This document shows positions 43,131-51,860 of a stretch of DNA of 64,000 nt, piece after piece. Below the pieces are notes generated by a model. That model was given only the letters and a program-made list of their open reading frames with translations, ran no database searches and had not been told where the DNA came from. The stretch's first letter is position 1. Each line of letters starts with the position of its first letter. The stretch comes from JAKFWI01 sp031399165 (GTDB lineage: Bacteria; Pseudomonadota; Alphaproteobacteria; Caulobacterales; Aquidulcibacteraceae). The stretch lies in the NCBI GenBank assembly GCA_031399165.1, contig JANNOO010000038.1:163728-227727 (forward strand), written 5' to 3'. The position numbers were made by a program, and so were the translations under genes.

Positions 43131-45491
43131 ATGCAGGTCTGCATAGCGCTAGGCTTGATCCTCTACGGCATCGCATCGCCGTCTCAGGCGGGCGCGGAAG
43201 AGATCAGGTTTTCCGTGAAGCCCAAGCCGCTGGGCGCCGCGCTCGTTGACTTTGCGGTGCAGGCCGATGTCTCGATCGCCACACCGAATGGCGGTTTTAA
43301 GGGGCTCATTGCCGGCGCGGTGCAGGGCGAAATGTCCCGGCAGGACGCGTTGAGACGGCTTCTAACCGGCACGGGTTTCACGTTCGAGCAGATCGACGCG
43401 GTAAGCTTCCGAGTCGTTCCCGCTTCAGTGCCGTCACCGCTTGAGACTGCATCACGCCGCAGCGATGTGATTGTAACCGGAGCGCGAAGGCCGAGGGTTC
43501 TAGACCGGGTGGCGATGGCGGTCACCACCACACGCGGTGACTACCTGGATAAGACCGGCGTGCGCCAGACAGCTGATATCGCCTTCGACGCCGCCGGAAT
43601 CACGCTCACCAATCTCGGGTCCGGCCGGAACAAGATCATCATTCGCGGTCTTTCGGATGGGGCCTTCAGCGGGCGCACGCAAGCGACCGTCGGCAATTAT
43701 TTCGGCGATTCACGCATCACGTACGGCGCGCCGGATCCAGATCTGGAACTGGTCGATATCGCATCCGTTGAGGTGCTGCGCGGGCCGCAAGGTGCGCTTT
43801 ATGGCGCCGGACCGATCGGCGGCGTGTTCCAGATCGTGCCGCGTTCGCCGGACCTAAAGACGTTCGGCGGTTCCCTAAGCGCTGGAGTCCGGGCCGTCAA
43901 GGGTGGGGGCGTGGGCAATAGCGTTGAGGCCGTACTCAATGTTCCTCTTGTAGACGGCCGCGCGGGATTGAGAGCGGTCCTCTATGATCGTCGCACTGTG
44001 GGGTGGCTGGACAATCCGCGCCTCGGAGCAAACGACACCAACGAATCCGAAACCATTGGCGGCCGTTTGAGCGGGTTGGTTCGTGTTGGCGATACATGGA
44101 CGGTGAGCGCGAGCATCGTCGGTCAAAATATCGCGTCCGGGGATGCCGATTATTTAGACGTCAATGCGGCGCAGGAACAACGCTCCGCGCGTTTGCTTGA
44201 GCCATACGAAATGAACTTCCATCTTGCGAGTCTGGCGGCCAGAGGCGCGGCGATGGGCGGCGAAGTCACTTCGGTGACGTCCTATACGAGCCATAAGCTG
44301 GCGGAACGTTTTGATGCTTCGGCCGGTTCGCTTCCGTTCGGCTTTTCGCGGACGCGGCCCATCACGTACGACAGCGCAGCGGATGTGGAGCTGTTCGGTC
44401 AGGAATTGCGTTACGCCGCGGTTTCTTCCGCCATCCCCTGGTTTATTGGCGCCTTCTTTTCCGAAAGCCTCAAACGTTCGGACGTCCGGATCACGGCAGA
44501 TCCGGATATCGGCAGCGCGCAGCTGGGCTATCATGCGTTTCGCCGCACCTGGCAGGGGGAATTTGCGCTATTTGGCGATGTAACGTTCAATCTCACTGAT
44601 CTAACGCAGCTTTCGCTGGCAGGCCGCTATTCATGGTCGGACATGAATACCCGTCTCGGTGCGTCAGGCGGCGCGCCGGACGATTTCTCCGGTCGGTATA
44701 GCGAGTCCGGATTTTCGCCGCGCGTGGAGCTCTCCTATGCGCCGAGCCCGCGGCGGTTCTACTATGTCAGCGCGGCCCAGGGGTTTCGAAGCGGTGGCTT
44801 CAATGGCGGCAGCGCAGCGCTCATCCAGCGCGCGGCTCAACCCGACCGCCAGTACGGGGGCGACAAGCTTTGGAGCTATGAGGTCGGAACGAAGCAGGAA
44901 AGATTTAGCGGGCGCCTGATTACGCGCGCTTCCGTCTTCTATCAGGACTGGCGCAATGTTCAGAGCGACCAACTGATATCTGCGGGCCTGCCGTTCACCG
45001 GAAATGTCGGTGATGCGAGTAGCTACGGCCTGGAGATCGAGAATGTAGTGCGCTTTTCACAAAGCCTCGAATTGCGCGGCCACGCCAGCTACACGCAGAC
45101 AGAAGTCACCTCCGTCAATCCCAGCTTTCCTTCGAGCCTGCATTCCGGTCTACCCGGGGCGCCGCGCGTGCTTGCGGGCGGGTCGATTTCCTACGAACGC
45201 CCGATTGCAACGAACGCGAAGTTTATGGCTTCCAGTCGCGCTCGCTATATCGGGCGCTCCAACATTGCCTATTCCAGGCAGCGTGAACTGCGGGTCGGCG
45301 GGTATTTCGATCTGGACGCGCGAGTCGGGGTCTCAACATCTCGTTGGATGCTTTCAGTTGCGGTCTCCAACATCCTTGGCAGCAATGAACGCACCTTCTC
45401 GTACGGCAATCCGGTCAGATTTGGCGGCTTCGGAATTTCCGTGCCACAGGCTCCGCAGACGATCAGTGCGAGTTTAGGCTACAACTTCTAG
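43131..45491 (+). CDS. TonB-dependent receptor with N-terminal signalling (STN) domain
   Basis: A 786-aa receptor with signal peptide (MQVCIALGLILYGIASPSQA), STN domain (FSVKPKPLGAALVDFAVQADVSI ... RRLLTGTGFTFEQID), plug with VEVLRGPQGALYGAGPIGG and a beta-barrel ending SASLGYNF. The STN domain contacts the FecR periplasmic part, so this receptor both transports and signals. The ATG at 43131 follows a TTG at 43119 that overlaps the fecR stop; either may be used. Iron-siderophore uptake is the usual role for this layout but the ligand is not shown. Confidence 0.92.
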   Translation: MQVCIALGLILYGIASPSQAGAEEIRFSVKPKPLGAALVDFAVQADVSIATPNGGFKGLIAGAVQGEMSRQDALRRLLTGTGFTFEQIDAVSFRVVPASVPSPLETASRRSDVIVTGARRPRVLDRVAMAVTTTRGDYLDKTGVRQTADIAFDAAGITLTNLGSGRNKIIIRGLSDGAFSGRTQATVGNYFGDSRITYGAPDPDLELVDIASVEVLRGPQGALYGAGPIGGVFQIVPRSPDLKTFGGSLSAGVRAVKGGGVGNSVEAVLNVPLVDGRAGLRAVLYDRRTVGWLDNPRLGANDTNESETIGGRLSGLVRVGDTWTVSASIVGQNIASGDADYLDVNAAQEQRSARLLEPYEMNFHLASLAARGAAMGGEVTSVTSYTSHKLAERFDASAGSLPFGFSRTRPITYDSAADVELFGQELRYAAVSSAIPWFIGAFFSESLKRSDVRITADPDIGSAQLGYHAFRRTWQGEFALFGDVTFNLTDLTQLSLAGRYSWSDMNTRLGASGGAPDDFSGRYSESGFSPRVELSYAPSPRRFYYVSAAQGFRSGGFNGGSAALIQRAAQPDRQYGGDKLWSYEVGTKQERFSGRLITRASVFYQDWRNVQSDQLISAGLPFTGNVGDASSYGLEIENVVRFSQSLELRGHASYTQTEVTSVNPSFPSSLHSGLPGAPRVLAGGSISYERPIATNAKFMASSRARYIGRSNIAYSRQRELRVGGYFDLDARVGVSTSRWMLSVAVSNILGSNERTFSYGNPVRFGGFGISVPQAPQTISASLGYNF

Positions 45492-45493
45492 GA

Positions 45494-45508
45494 GCGTGCT
45501 TCGCACGC
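45494..45508 (+). terminator. Short hairpin after TonB receptor, possible terminator
   Basis: GCGTGC at 45494-45499 pairs with GCACGC at 45503-45508 around a 3-base loop, just after the receptor stop and before the tRNA 3' end. There is no T-run beyond two bases, so the call is weak. Confidence 0.35.
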
Positions 45509-45510
45509 CT

Positions 45511-45584
45511 TGGAGCGGGCGGCGGGAATCGAACCCGCACGAGAAGCTTGGGAAGCTTCCAGGCTACCACTACATCACGCCCGC
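45511..45584 (-). tRNA. tRNA-Gly (anticodon CCC)
   Basis: On the minus strand the acceptor stem GCGGGCG pairs with CGCCCGC, followed by T and an encoded CCA. The anticodon arm is GAAGC-TTCCCAA-GCTTC, with CCC at positions 34-36, reading GGG glycine codons. The T arm has GGTTCGATTCC. Length is 74 with CCA. It lies between the receptor gene and msrB. Confidence 0.95.
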
Positions 45585-45589
45585 GGAGC

Positions 45590-45607
45590 AAGTCGGATAA
45601 CCGACTT
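45590..45607. terminator. Hairpin between msrB and tRNA-Gly
   Basis: AAGTCGG at 45590-45596 and CCGACTT at 45601-45607 form a 7-bp stem with an ATAA loop. It would lie in the msrB transcript before the tRNA. It lacks a T-run on that strand, so it may instead be a leader structure of the tRNA. Confidence 0.3.
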
Positions 45608-45672
45608 ATTGAGGTGAGCCAACAAGAACCCTTAACAAGCGCGGCTCGAAGATTCTTCGCTGCTCGCGCCGC

Positions 45673-46194
45673 TCAAGCCTTGGCAGGAATGAAGTCCAGC
45701 GCCACGCCATTGTTGCAATAGCGTAGACCCGTCGGCGGCGGACCGTCTTCGAAAATGTGCCCCTGATGCCCCAGGCAGCGGGCGCAATGATATTCCACGC
45801 GCGTCATGCCCAGCGTCCTGTCAGTCGTAGTCGCCACAGTCCCTGGCAAGGATTGATAGAAGCTCGGCCAGCCCGTGCCCGAGTCGAATTTGGTCTTGGC
45901 GTCGAACAGCGGTAGCTTACAGCCTGCGCAAACGAACACGCCCTGGCGCTTTTCCTTGTCCAGCGGGCTGGTGAACGGCCGCTCCGTGCCCTCGTGGCGC
46001 AATACCTGATAGGCCGCGTCGGTCAGCCGGCCTTTCCAGTCTTTGTCGCTCAGTTGGCGGAAGGGCGAGGCTGCGAAGGCCTCGCCAGCCTTTGGCGCCA
46101 AATACGCGCCTTTGGCGGCGGCCTGGCCGCAGCCGGCGAGGATCAGGCCAGAGCCACCCGTCAAAAGCAAAGTGCGGCGTGAAACAAGCGTCAT
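45673..46194 (-). CDS. msrB: MsrB peptide-methionine (R)-S-oxide reductase, exported lipoprotein form
   Basis: A 173-aa MsrB with a twin-arginine signal (SRRTLLLTGGSGLILAGC) that ends in a lipobox with C22. Zinc ligands are C89/C92 (CAGC) and C137/C140 (CARC); the catalytic cysteine is C160 in RYCNNGVALDF. The substrate loop GTGWPSFYQ is present. A GGAGAGG site precedes the ATG. It would repair oxidised methionines of cell-envelope proteins; export by Tat as a lipoprotein is unusual for MsrB, which is commonly cytoplasmic. Confidence 0.92.
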   Translation of the reverse strand: MTLVSRRTLLLTGGSGLILAGCGQAAAKGAYLAPKAGEAFAASPFRQLSDKDWKGRLTDAAYQVLRHEGTERPFTSPLDKEKRQGVFVCAGCKLPLFDAKTKFDSGTGWPSFYQSLPGTVATTTDRTLGMTRVEYHCARCLGHQGHIFEDGPPPTGLRYCNNGVALDFIPAKA

Positions 46195-46458
46195 TTGACC
46201 TCTCCAAACGCATCAGACTCTATCAGACGGTTTCGCCAAACGCGAAAGTCCATCGCCAAAACGCTATGATCGACGCTCCCGGCCTAGCGTTTCCAGGAAT
46301 GTACGCGCCGGACTCCGGTCGAGAACGGCTATGGGTAAGCCATGGCAGATAAAGAGGGAAGGTAGGCTCACCATCGGTCTTGATGTGGGGTTGCGACGGC
46401 TCTGGAAACAAGGGCGTGACACCACTAACGCCACGAAACCATAAGGCGGACTGAACTC

Positions 46459-46674
46459 CTAGAAGGGGCGAGTCGCCTGTCCGGTCTGAAACCCCAGCAG
46501 ATTGACCAAATGCACGATCATGAAAATCACTACGGCGCCGGACATGATGATGATCGGACGCCACGGTAAAAGCCGCGGTTTCAACGGGTCCGCCGGGCGC
46601 TTGGCGTGTAACGACGCGAAAATGAACAGGCCGCCGGAAATTGCCAGAATGGTTAGCGTCGCCGTAAAACTCAT
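46459..46674 (-). CDS. Small two-helix membrane protein
   Basis: A 71-aa protein with two hydrophobic segments (residues about 5-22 and 41-60) joined by a basic, proline-rich loop. It begins with an ATGA overlap with the glycosyltransferase stop, so it is probably made with that enzyme and may be a small subunit. No known family recognised. Confidence 0.65.
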   Translation of the reverse strand: MSFTATLTILAISGGLFIFASLHAKRPADPLKPRLLPWRPIIIMSGAVVIFMIVHLVNLLGFQTGQATRPF

Positions 46675-48092
46675 GAAGGTTCAGATATCCGCGACGATAT
46701 GCCGTGCTGGGTCTTGGCCCAGTAATGAGGGCGGAAAAGAAAGTCCAGACCGGCCATAAGGGCGGCGATCGTCGACAGCGGCCAATAGAACGGCATGGTC
46801 AAAGCGGCGAATGCGAGACGCGGGTCACGCAGCGCCGCCGCCACCGAAATAGCGTTGTAAGCGGCGATCGCATAGCCGGCCAGCGCGAGCGACCAGGCGA
46901 TAGGACCTAGATTGAACGAGGGTGAGATAAGCGCCCACGCGACCAGCACGAAAATGGGTCCGTGGGCGAACGCCGAAAGCAACGAGCCGCCCAGCATGAT
47001 CTGCATGGACAGGAATGCGCCCGCGCCCATGTCTCGTGCGCTGGCGATCGGGTCGCGCATCAGCACCAGCCACGTTTGGAGATGCCCCTTGATCCAGCGC
47101 GCGCGCTGGCGCAGCCAGGGCCAAAGACGCGTCGGCGCCTCTTCCCACGTCGGCGGATCGATGACGGCGAAGCGCCATCCATCACGCGCCAGACGATAGC
47201 CGATATCGGCGTCTTCGGTGACGTTAAATGGGTCCCACCCACCCGCGCCGATGAGCGCGGCGACACGAAAATGGTTAGAGGTTCCACCAAGCATGAGGGG
47301 CATGCCCAAGCGTGCGAGATAGGGCAGCACTGCGCTGAACTGAATCGCGTATTCCGCCGCGAACTGAGCGGACAGCCAACTCGCGCGCGCGTTATCGATA
47401 AGGAGCGGCGCCTGTACGCATCCCAAATCTTCGCCGCCGCCGGCAAACGCATCGAGTGCGGCCCGCAACTGTTTCGGATCGGGCGCGTCTTCGGCGTCAT
47501 AGATCGTAACGAACGCTCCGCGCGCTGAAGCGAGGGCGTAGTTCAGGGCTTTCGGCTTGGTTCGCGGTGAGCATGCAGGCACGATGACGATTTTCGTTTG
47601 CGGCGGCCATTGGATTGCGTTGGCGGCGGCGATGGTCGTGGTGTCGTCGGATTCCAGGACGATCCGGAGATCAATTTTGTCCGCCGGATAATCCAGTTGC
47701 GCCAACCGTTCAGCGAGCCCTTTGACCATATTGGCCTCGCGATACAGCGGGCAAAGGATCGTATAGACGGGCAGGTCGCCATCCCACACTGGCTTTGCTT
47801 CAGCGCGAGCGACGAGCCGCGACAGAGCGGCCCCCGCCGCGAGCAGCCGCCATATGGTCAGACCAGCAAAGGCTGTGAACGCGATAATGCGCAAGGCTGT
47901 TTGCGCGGCGCCGGGTGCGGCTTGCAGCGCCACCGCGAGTGCAACAAACAGCACAAGAAATGTCAAAACCTGGGTTACGTGCAATCGGCGACGGGCGGAG
48001 AGATGAGGCTGCGCGCGATCCAGGCCAAACCGAGCGGTCCACGCCGCGCGATCGGCGCCGGTGTGCTCGTCTCTAAATCCGCCCGCCTGCAT
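46671..48092 (-). CDS. Membrane-bound family 2 glycosyltransferase (cellulose-synthase/XagB-like)
   Basis: A 473-aa processive-type GT2. Two membrane helices precede a GT-A domain with VLESDD, YDAEDAPDP, TEDADIGYR and QRARWIKGHLQ, i.e. the D,D,D,QxxRW set of polymerising transferases; two or more helices follow. It resembles holdfast or exopolysaccharide transferases. I chose ATG 48092 rather than TTG 48107. No other polysaccharide genes adjoin except the small membrane protein. Confidence 0.85.
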   Translation of the reverse strand: MQAGGFRDEHTGADRAAWTARFGLDRAQPHLSARRRLHVTQVLTFLVLFVALAVALQAAPGAAQTALRIIAFTAFAGLTIWRLLAAGAALSRLVARAEAKPVWDGDLPVYTILCPLYREANMVKGLAERLAQLDYPADKIDLRIVLESDDTTTIAAANAIQWPPQTKIVIVPACSPRTKPKALNYALASARGAFVTIYDAEDAPDPKQLRAALDAFAGGGEDLGCVQAPLLIDNARASWLSAQFAAEYAIQFSAVLPYLARLGMPLMLGGTSNHFRVAALIGAGGWDPFNVTEDADIGYRLARDGWRFAVIDPPTWEEAPTRLWPWLRQRARWIKGHLQTWLVLMRDPIASARDMGAGAFLSMQIMLGGSLLSAFAHGPIFVLVAWALISPSFNLGPIAWSLALAGYAIAAYNAISVAAALRDPRLAFAALTMPFYWPLSTIAALMAGLDFLFRPHYWAKTQHGISSRISEPS

Positions 48093-48156
48093 AGCGCCCT
48101 GCTTCAACGCTTCGTTGCAGAAGACAATAAACGATTGCCGCGATCAAGCGCGGTTT

Positions 48157-48654
48157 TTAGCGTGATGACGGCGCCCACACCGAAATCAGCCGCGGGCCTG
48201 CGGCATCGGACCTTGTGCCGGCGACCGAGAACGCGGCGTAGGCCGACGTAGGCAGATGCTGCTGCAACGCTTTGGCGGCGACGGATTGATCGTGCGATTG
48301 GATGCCCAGGCTGGCGGCCAACACTTGAAGGCCCGGATTGTGGCCGATGACAAGCACGGCCTCGCCGCCGGTGCGAATGGCTTCGGTCCAGACGGTTTCC
48401 GCACTCGCCATGTAAAGGTCGTCAAGAAAGGTGGCGGCGGCGTCGAACTGGCCGGCGAGGGCGGCATAGGTCTGCCGGGTGCGCGCCGCGCCCGATACCA
48501 GGATGCGGTCGGGGTTGATTCCGGCGGCCTTCAGGGCGGCGCCTGCCTCGGCGGCCTGCCGGCGTCCGCGGTCGGTTAGGTTGCGAGATTTGTCGTCCGG
48601 CGCTTCGTTTTCGCGGACGGCTTTGCCGTGGCGCATCAGGATCAGCATGTTCAT
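48157..48654 (-). CDS. SixA-type histidine phosphatase
   Basis: A 165-aa phosphohistidine phosphatase of the SixA group. The RHG motif is in LILMRHGKAVRE; the second catalytic histidine is in LVIGHNPGLQ. The start at 48654 was chosen because it gives the family N-terminus MNMLILMRHGK; the much longer open frame overlaps the divergent lysK start. SixA removes phosphate from histidine phosphotransfer or PTS proteins. Confidence 0.88.
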   Translation of the reverse strand: MNMLILMRHGKAVRENEAPDDKSRNLTDRGRRQAAEAGAALKAAGINPDRILVSGAARTRQTYAALAGQFDAAATFLDDLYMASAETVWTEAIRTGGEAVLVIGHNPGLQVLAASLGIQSHDQSVAAKALQQHLPTSAYAAFSVAGTRSDAAGPRLISVWAPSSR

Positions 48655-48735
48655 GCGCGCGGGGTACACAAAACAGCGCGGTCCCGCCATTCCCAGGCTT
48701 TGGCCACCGTTCAAAGCTCTGTTAGGACAGCGGCC

Positions 48736-50328
48736 ATGTCGGATTCGCACACCCTCGCCCAGGCCGCGCGCGCCTGGCCCTTCGAACAGGCCCGTCTTTT
48801 GATTGAGCGGCGCCAGCGCGCGCCCAAGGACGGGCCGGTAATCTTTGAAACCGGGTACGGCCCATCGGGTCTGCCGCACATCGGCACGTTTGGTGAGGTT
48901 GCCCGCACATCGATGGTGCGTCACGCGTTCCGCATTTTAACCGATGACAATGTCCCGACCCGGCTGATCGCGTTCTCGGACGACATGGACGGGTTCCGCA
49001 AGGTGCCCGGCAACGTGCCGAACCAGGAGATGCTGAAGGAACATCTCGGCAAGCCGCTGACGCAGGTGCCTGACCCGTTTGACGACGGCCACGCCAGCTT
49101 CGCGGACCATAACAACGCGATGCTGCGAGCCTTTCTGGATTCCTTCGGCTTCGAGTACGAGTTCTTCTCGTCGACAGAGCAGTACAAGTCCGGGGTGTTT
49201 GACCAGACGCTGCTGCGGATGCTCGAGCGGTTCGACAAGGTGATGGACATCATGCTGCCGACGCTCGGCCAGGAGCGGCGCGCAACCTATTCGCCATTCC
49301 TGCCGATTAGCCCGACCACCGGGCGCGTGCTGCAAACGCCGACGCTTGAGCGCGACGTCTCTAAGGGCACGATCGTCTTCCTCGACGAGGACGGCCAGAA
49401 GGTCGAAACGCCCGTCACCGGCGGGCGCGTGAAGGTGCAATGGAAGCCCGATTGGGCGCTGCGCTGGACGGCGCTTGGTATTGACTACGAAATGGCCGGC
49501 AAGGATTTGATCGACAGCGTGAAGGTGTCGTCAGCAATCTGCCGCGCATTGGGCGGCTTTCCGCCGGACGGCTTCAATTACGAGCTTTTCTTGGACGAAA
49601 ACGGCGAGAAGATTTCCAAGACCCGGGGCAATGGCATCGCCGTTGACGATTGGCTGAAATACGCCCCAGCAGAAAGCCTTTCGCTTTACCAGTTCCACAA
49701 GCCGAAGAGCGCCAAGAAACTTTATTTCGACGTGATCCCAAAAGCCGTGGACGATTATCTCGCGTTCCTGCACGCCTATCCCGGGCAGGGCGAAGCAGAG
49801 CGGCTTGAAAACGCTGTCTGGCACATCCACGGCGGAAATCCACCTGCGCCCGGCGCGGATATTTCCTTCGCGCTGCTGCTAAACTTGGTGAGCGCGGCGA
49901 ACGTGGAGTCGAAGGACAATCTCTGGCGCTTTATCTCAAAATACGCCCCTGCGGTGACGCGGCAAACCGATCCGTTCCTCGATCGCCTCGTCAGTCACGC
50001 GCTGGTTTATTACGCCGACTTCGTAAAGCCGAAGAAGGTGTTCCGCGCGCCGAGCGATACAGAGCGCGCGGCGCTGGAAGAACTGAGCGCGCGATTTGCT
50101 GCTCTGCCGGCCGACGCAACGGCAGAAGCGATCCAGAACGAGGTTTACGCTGTCGGCAAGGAACATGGTTTCGAACCGCTGCGCGATTGGTTTAGGGCGA
50201 TATACGAAGTGCTGCTCGGCCAGGAGCAGGGACCGCGCTTCGGTTCGTTCGTGGCGATCTTTGGCGTCGCAGAGACGCGCGCGTTGATCGAAACGGCGCT
50301 TAAGGGCGAACTCGTCAAGGCGGCCTGA
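48736..50328 (+). CDS. lysK: Lysyl-tRNA synthetase, class I
   Basis: A 530-aa class I LysRS, the archaeal-type enzyme also used by many Alphaproteobacteria in place of class II LysS. The HIGH-like motif is PSGLPHIGTFGEV and the KMSKS-like motif is KISKTRGN. The ATG at 48736 has AGGA about 8 bases upstream. It charges tRNA-Lys in the cytoplasm and is essential if it is the only LysRS. Confidence 0.95.
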   Translation: MSDSHTLAQAARAWPFEQARLLIERRQRAPKDGPVIFETGYGPSGLPHIGTFGEVARTSMVRHAFRILTDDNVPTRLIAFSDDMDGFRKVPGNVPNQEMLKEHLGKPLTQVPDPFDDGHASFADHNNAMLRAFLDSFGFEYEFFSSTEQYKSGVFDQTLLRMLERFDKVMDIMLPTLGQERRATYSPFLPISPTTGRVLQTPTLERDVSKGTIVFLDEDGQKVETPVTGGRVKVQWKPDWALRWTALGIDYEMAGKDLIDSVKVSSAICRALGGFPPDGFNYELFLDENGEKISKTRGNGIAVDDWLKYAPAESLSLYQFHKPKSAKKLYFDVIPKAVDDYLAFLHAYPGQGEAERLENAVWHIHGGNPPAPGADISFALLLNLVSAANVESKDNLWRFISKYAPAVTRQTDPFLDRLVSHALVYYADFVKPKKVFRAPSDTERAALEELSARFAALPADATAEAIQNEVYAVGKEHGFEPLRDWFRAIYEVLLGQEQGPRFGSFVAIFGVAETRALIETALKGELVKAA

Positions 50329-50400
50329 ACAGGCTGAGATAGCCAATCGACAAGCTGCAAAATCGGCCTAGTCTTCTTCCGGGGCGGGCGGAGACTGACG

Positions 50401-51162
50401 ATGCGCATAGCGCTCGCGGCCCTTTTACTCTGCTTTTCGCTCACCGCGCCTGCACGCGCCGAAAGCCCCGCCGCGCTTTACGCCGCCGGAGATTTTCGCG
50501 CCGCAGCCGATGCGGCGGATCGGCAGGGCGATGCGGCGGGCGATATAATCGCCTCGCGCGCGTTGCTGGCGCTTGCGGTCAGCGATTTTCGCGGCACGGA
50601 GACCAAGGCTTGGCTGAATCGGGCGCAAGTTTTCGCTGAGCGGGCGCTCACGGCCGCGCCGGATTCGGCGGAGGCCCGCCTCCAATTGGCTATGGCGCTG
50701 GGCATGAAAGGCCGGCGCGCCTCGATCAAGGAAGCGATCAAGGCCAATTACGCCCGGCGCGGGCGCGCACTCATCGATGAGGCGCTGCACCTAGCTCCAA
50801 ACGATCCCTGGGCGCATGCGCTTCTTGGCGGATGGAATATGGAAGTCGTACGGCGCGGCGGCAGGATGGGCTCCGTGTTCATGGGCGCTTCCGTTCGCAG
50901 CGGCATGCGCGCGTTCGACCGCGCTCGCGCGCTTGCGCCGGGCGATCCTGCAATCGCACTGCAATACGCGCTGGCGCTGCTCGCCAGCGATCCGGCGCGC
51001 TACAGCGCCAAGGCCGGCGATCTGCTGGCCGCAGCGGCCAATGCAGCGCCGCGCGACGCGTTCGAAAACCATGTCTGCGATACGGCGCGGCGCCTCGCCG
51101 CTGTATTGTCGGCCAAAGGTCCGATGGCGGCAGCCGAAAGCGCGGCGGCGGCGTTTCTCTGA
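50401..51162 (+). CDS. Exported TPR-like hypothetical protein
   Basis: A 253-aa protein with a clear signal peptide (MRIALAALLLCFSLTAPARA) and an alanine-rich, helical body with repeats like YAAGDFRAAADAADRQGDA and AERALTAAPDSAEARLQLAMALG, which look like tetratricopeptide units. A GGAG element precedes the ATG. Probably periplasmic scaffolding; no function can be assigned. Convergent with the S24 repressor. Confidence 0.7.
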   Translation: MRIALAALLLCFSLTAPARAESPAALYAAGDFRAAADAADRQGDAAGDIIASRALLALAVSDFRGTETKAWLNRAQVFAERALTAAPDSAEARLQLAMALGMKGRRASIKEAIKANYARRGRALIDEALHLAPNDPWAHALLGGWNMEVVRRGGRMGSVFMGASVRSGMRAFDRARALAPGDPAIALQYALALLASDPARYSAKAGDLLAAAANAAPRDAFENHVCDTARRLAAVLSAKGPMAAAESAAAAFL

Positions 51163-51183
51163 TTGAGCCGCTGCCAGTCTACT

Positions 51184-51807
51184 TTACTGGCTTGCCCAGA
51201 CTATGCGGGCGATCCATTCGACCTCATCAGGCTTGATTGTGCGCGTGGGGTAGGCGGGATTGAGCGAAATCAGTTCTACAAGCTGATCATTGCGGCGCCC
51301 CAGCTGCTTGGCCATCACCTCGCCCTCGATCGTGCGCACCACAATGCGGTCGCCGCGGCGCACGGCTGAGCCGGGCTGCACCACCACCACGTCTCCCGCG
51401 CGATAAACCGGCATCATCGAGTCGCCGTTGATCTCGAGCGCGTAGACGCGCCCCTCGCCAAGGCCGGGAAAGCGGACGGTTTCCTCAGCCGAGACTGGGA
51501 AACCTGAATCGTCAAAGAAACCGTGCGCTCCCGCGCGCGCCAGGCCCACGATGGGAATGGAGCGCCCCGCGTCATTCGGGCGGCCAAGGAGCAGGGCGGC
51601 AAATTCATCAAAGCTGGCGCCAGCCGCCACCAGCGCCAGCGACAAGCTCTCGGTCGAAGGCCAGCGTGGCTTGCCGTCTGGTCCGGAGCGTTTTGAACGG
51701 TTGAAGGTGGTGGGATCGAGGCCTGCCGCGCGGGCGAGCCCTGACACCGTCAGCCCGCGGCCGGCGGCGAGGGCGTCAATCGCCCGCCAGATCTGAGCGT
51801 GCTGCAC
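51184..51807 (-). CDS. LexA-like HTH/S24 peptidase transcriptional repressor
   Basis: A 207-aa regulator starting at GTG. An N-terminal helix-turn-helix (GLTVSGLARAAGLDPTTFNRSKRSG) is joined to a C-terminal S24 domain with nucleophile S130 (INGDSMMPV) and general base K167 (EVMAKQLG), and an Ala-Gly pair (A92-G93) where self-cleavage normally occurs. It resembles phage-repressor-type S24 proteins more than LexA itself. RecA-stimulated self-cleavage is possible but not shown. It stands alone, divergent from DUF952. Confidence 0.88.
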   Translation of the reverse strand: MQHAQIWRAIDALAAGRGLTVSGLARAAGLDPTTFNRSKRSGPDGKPRWPSTESLSLALVAAGASFDEFAALLLGRPNDAGRSIPIVGLARAGAHGFFDDSGFPVSAEETVRFPGLGEGRVYALEINGDSMMPVYRAGDVVVVQPGSAVRRGDRIVVRTIEGEVMAKQLGRRNDQLVELISLNPAYPTRTIKPDEVEWIARIVWASQ

Positions 51808-51860
51808 TGGCGCCTCCGTGGACGCTGCGGACCAGGCTCTCTATACTGAGCCCAACAGGA

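Noticed and set aside
51184..51807. Calling the S24 protein LexA
   Set aside because: The HTH and linker differ from LexA and resemble phage-type repressors; the host lexA is expected elsewhere.
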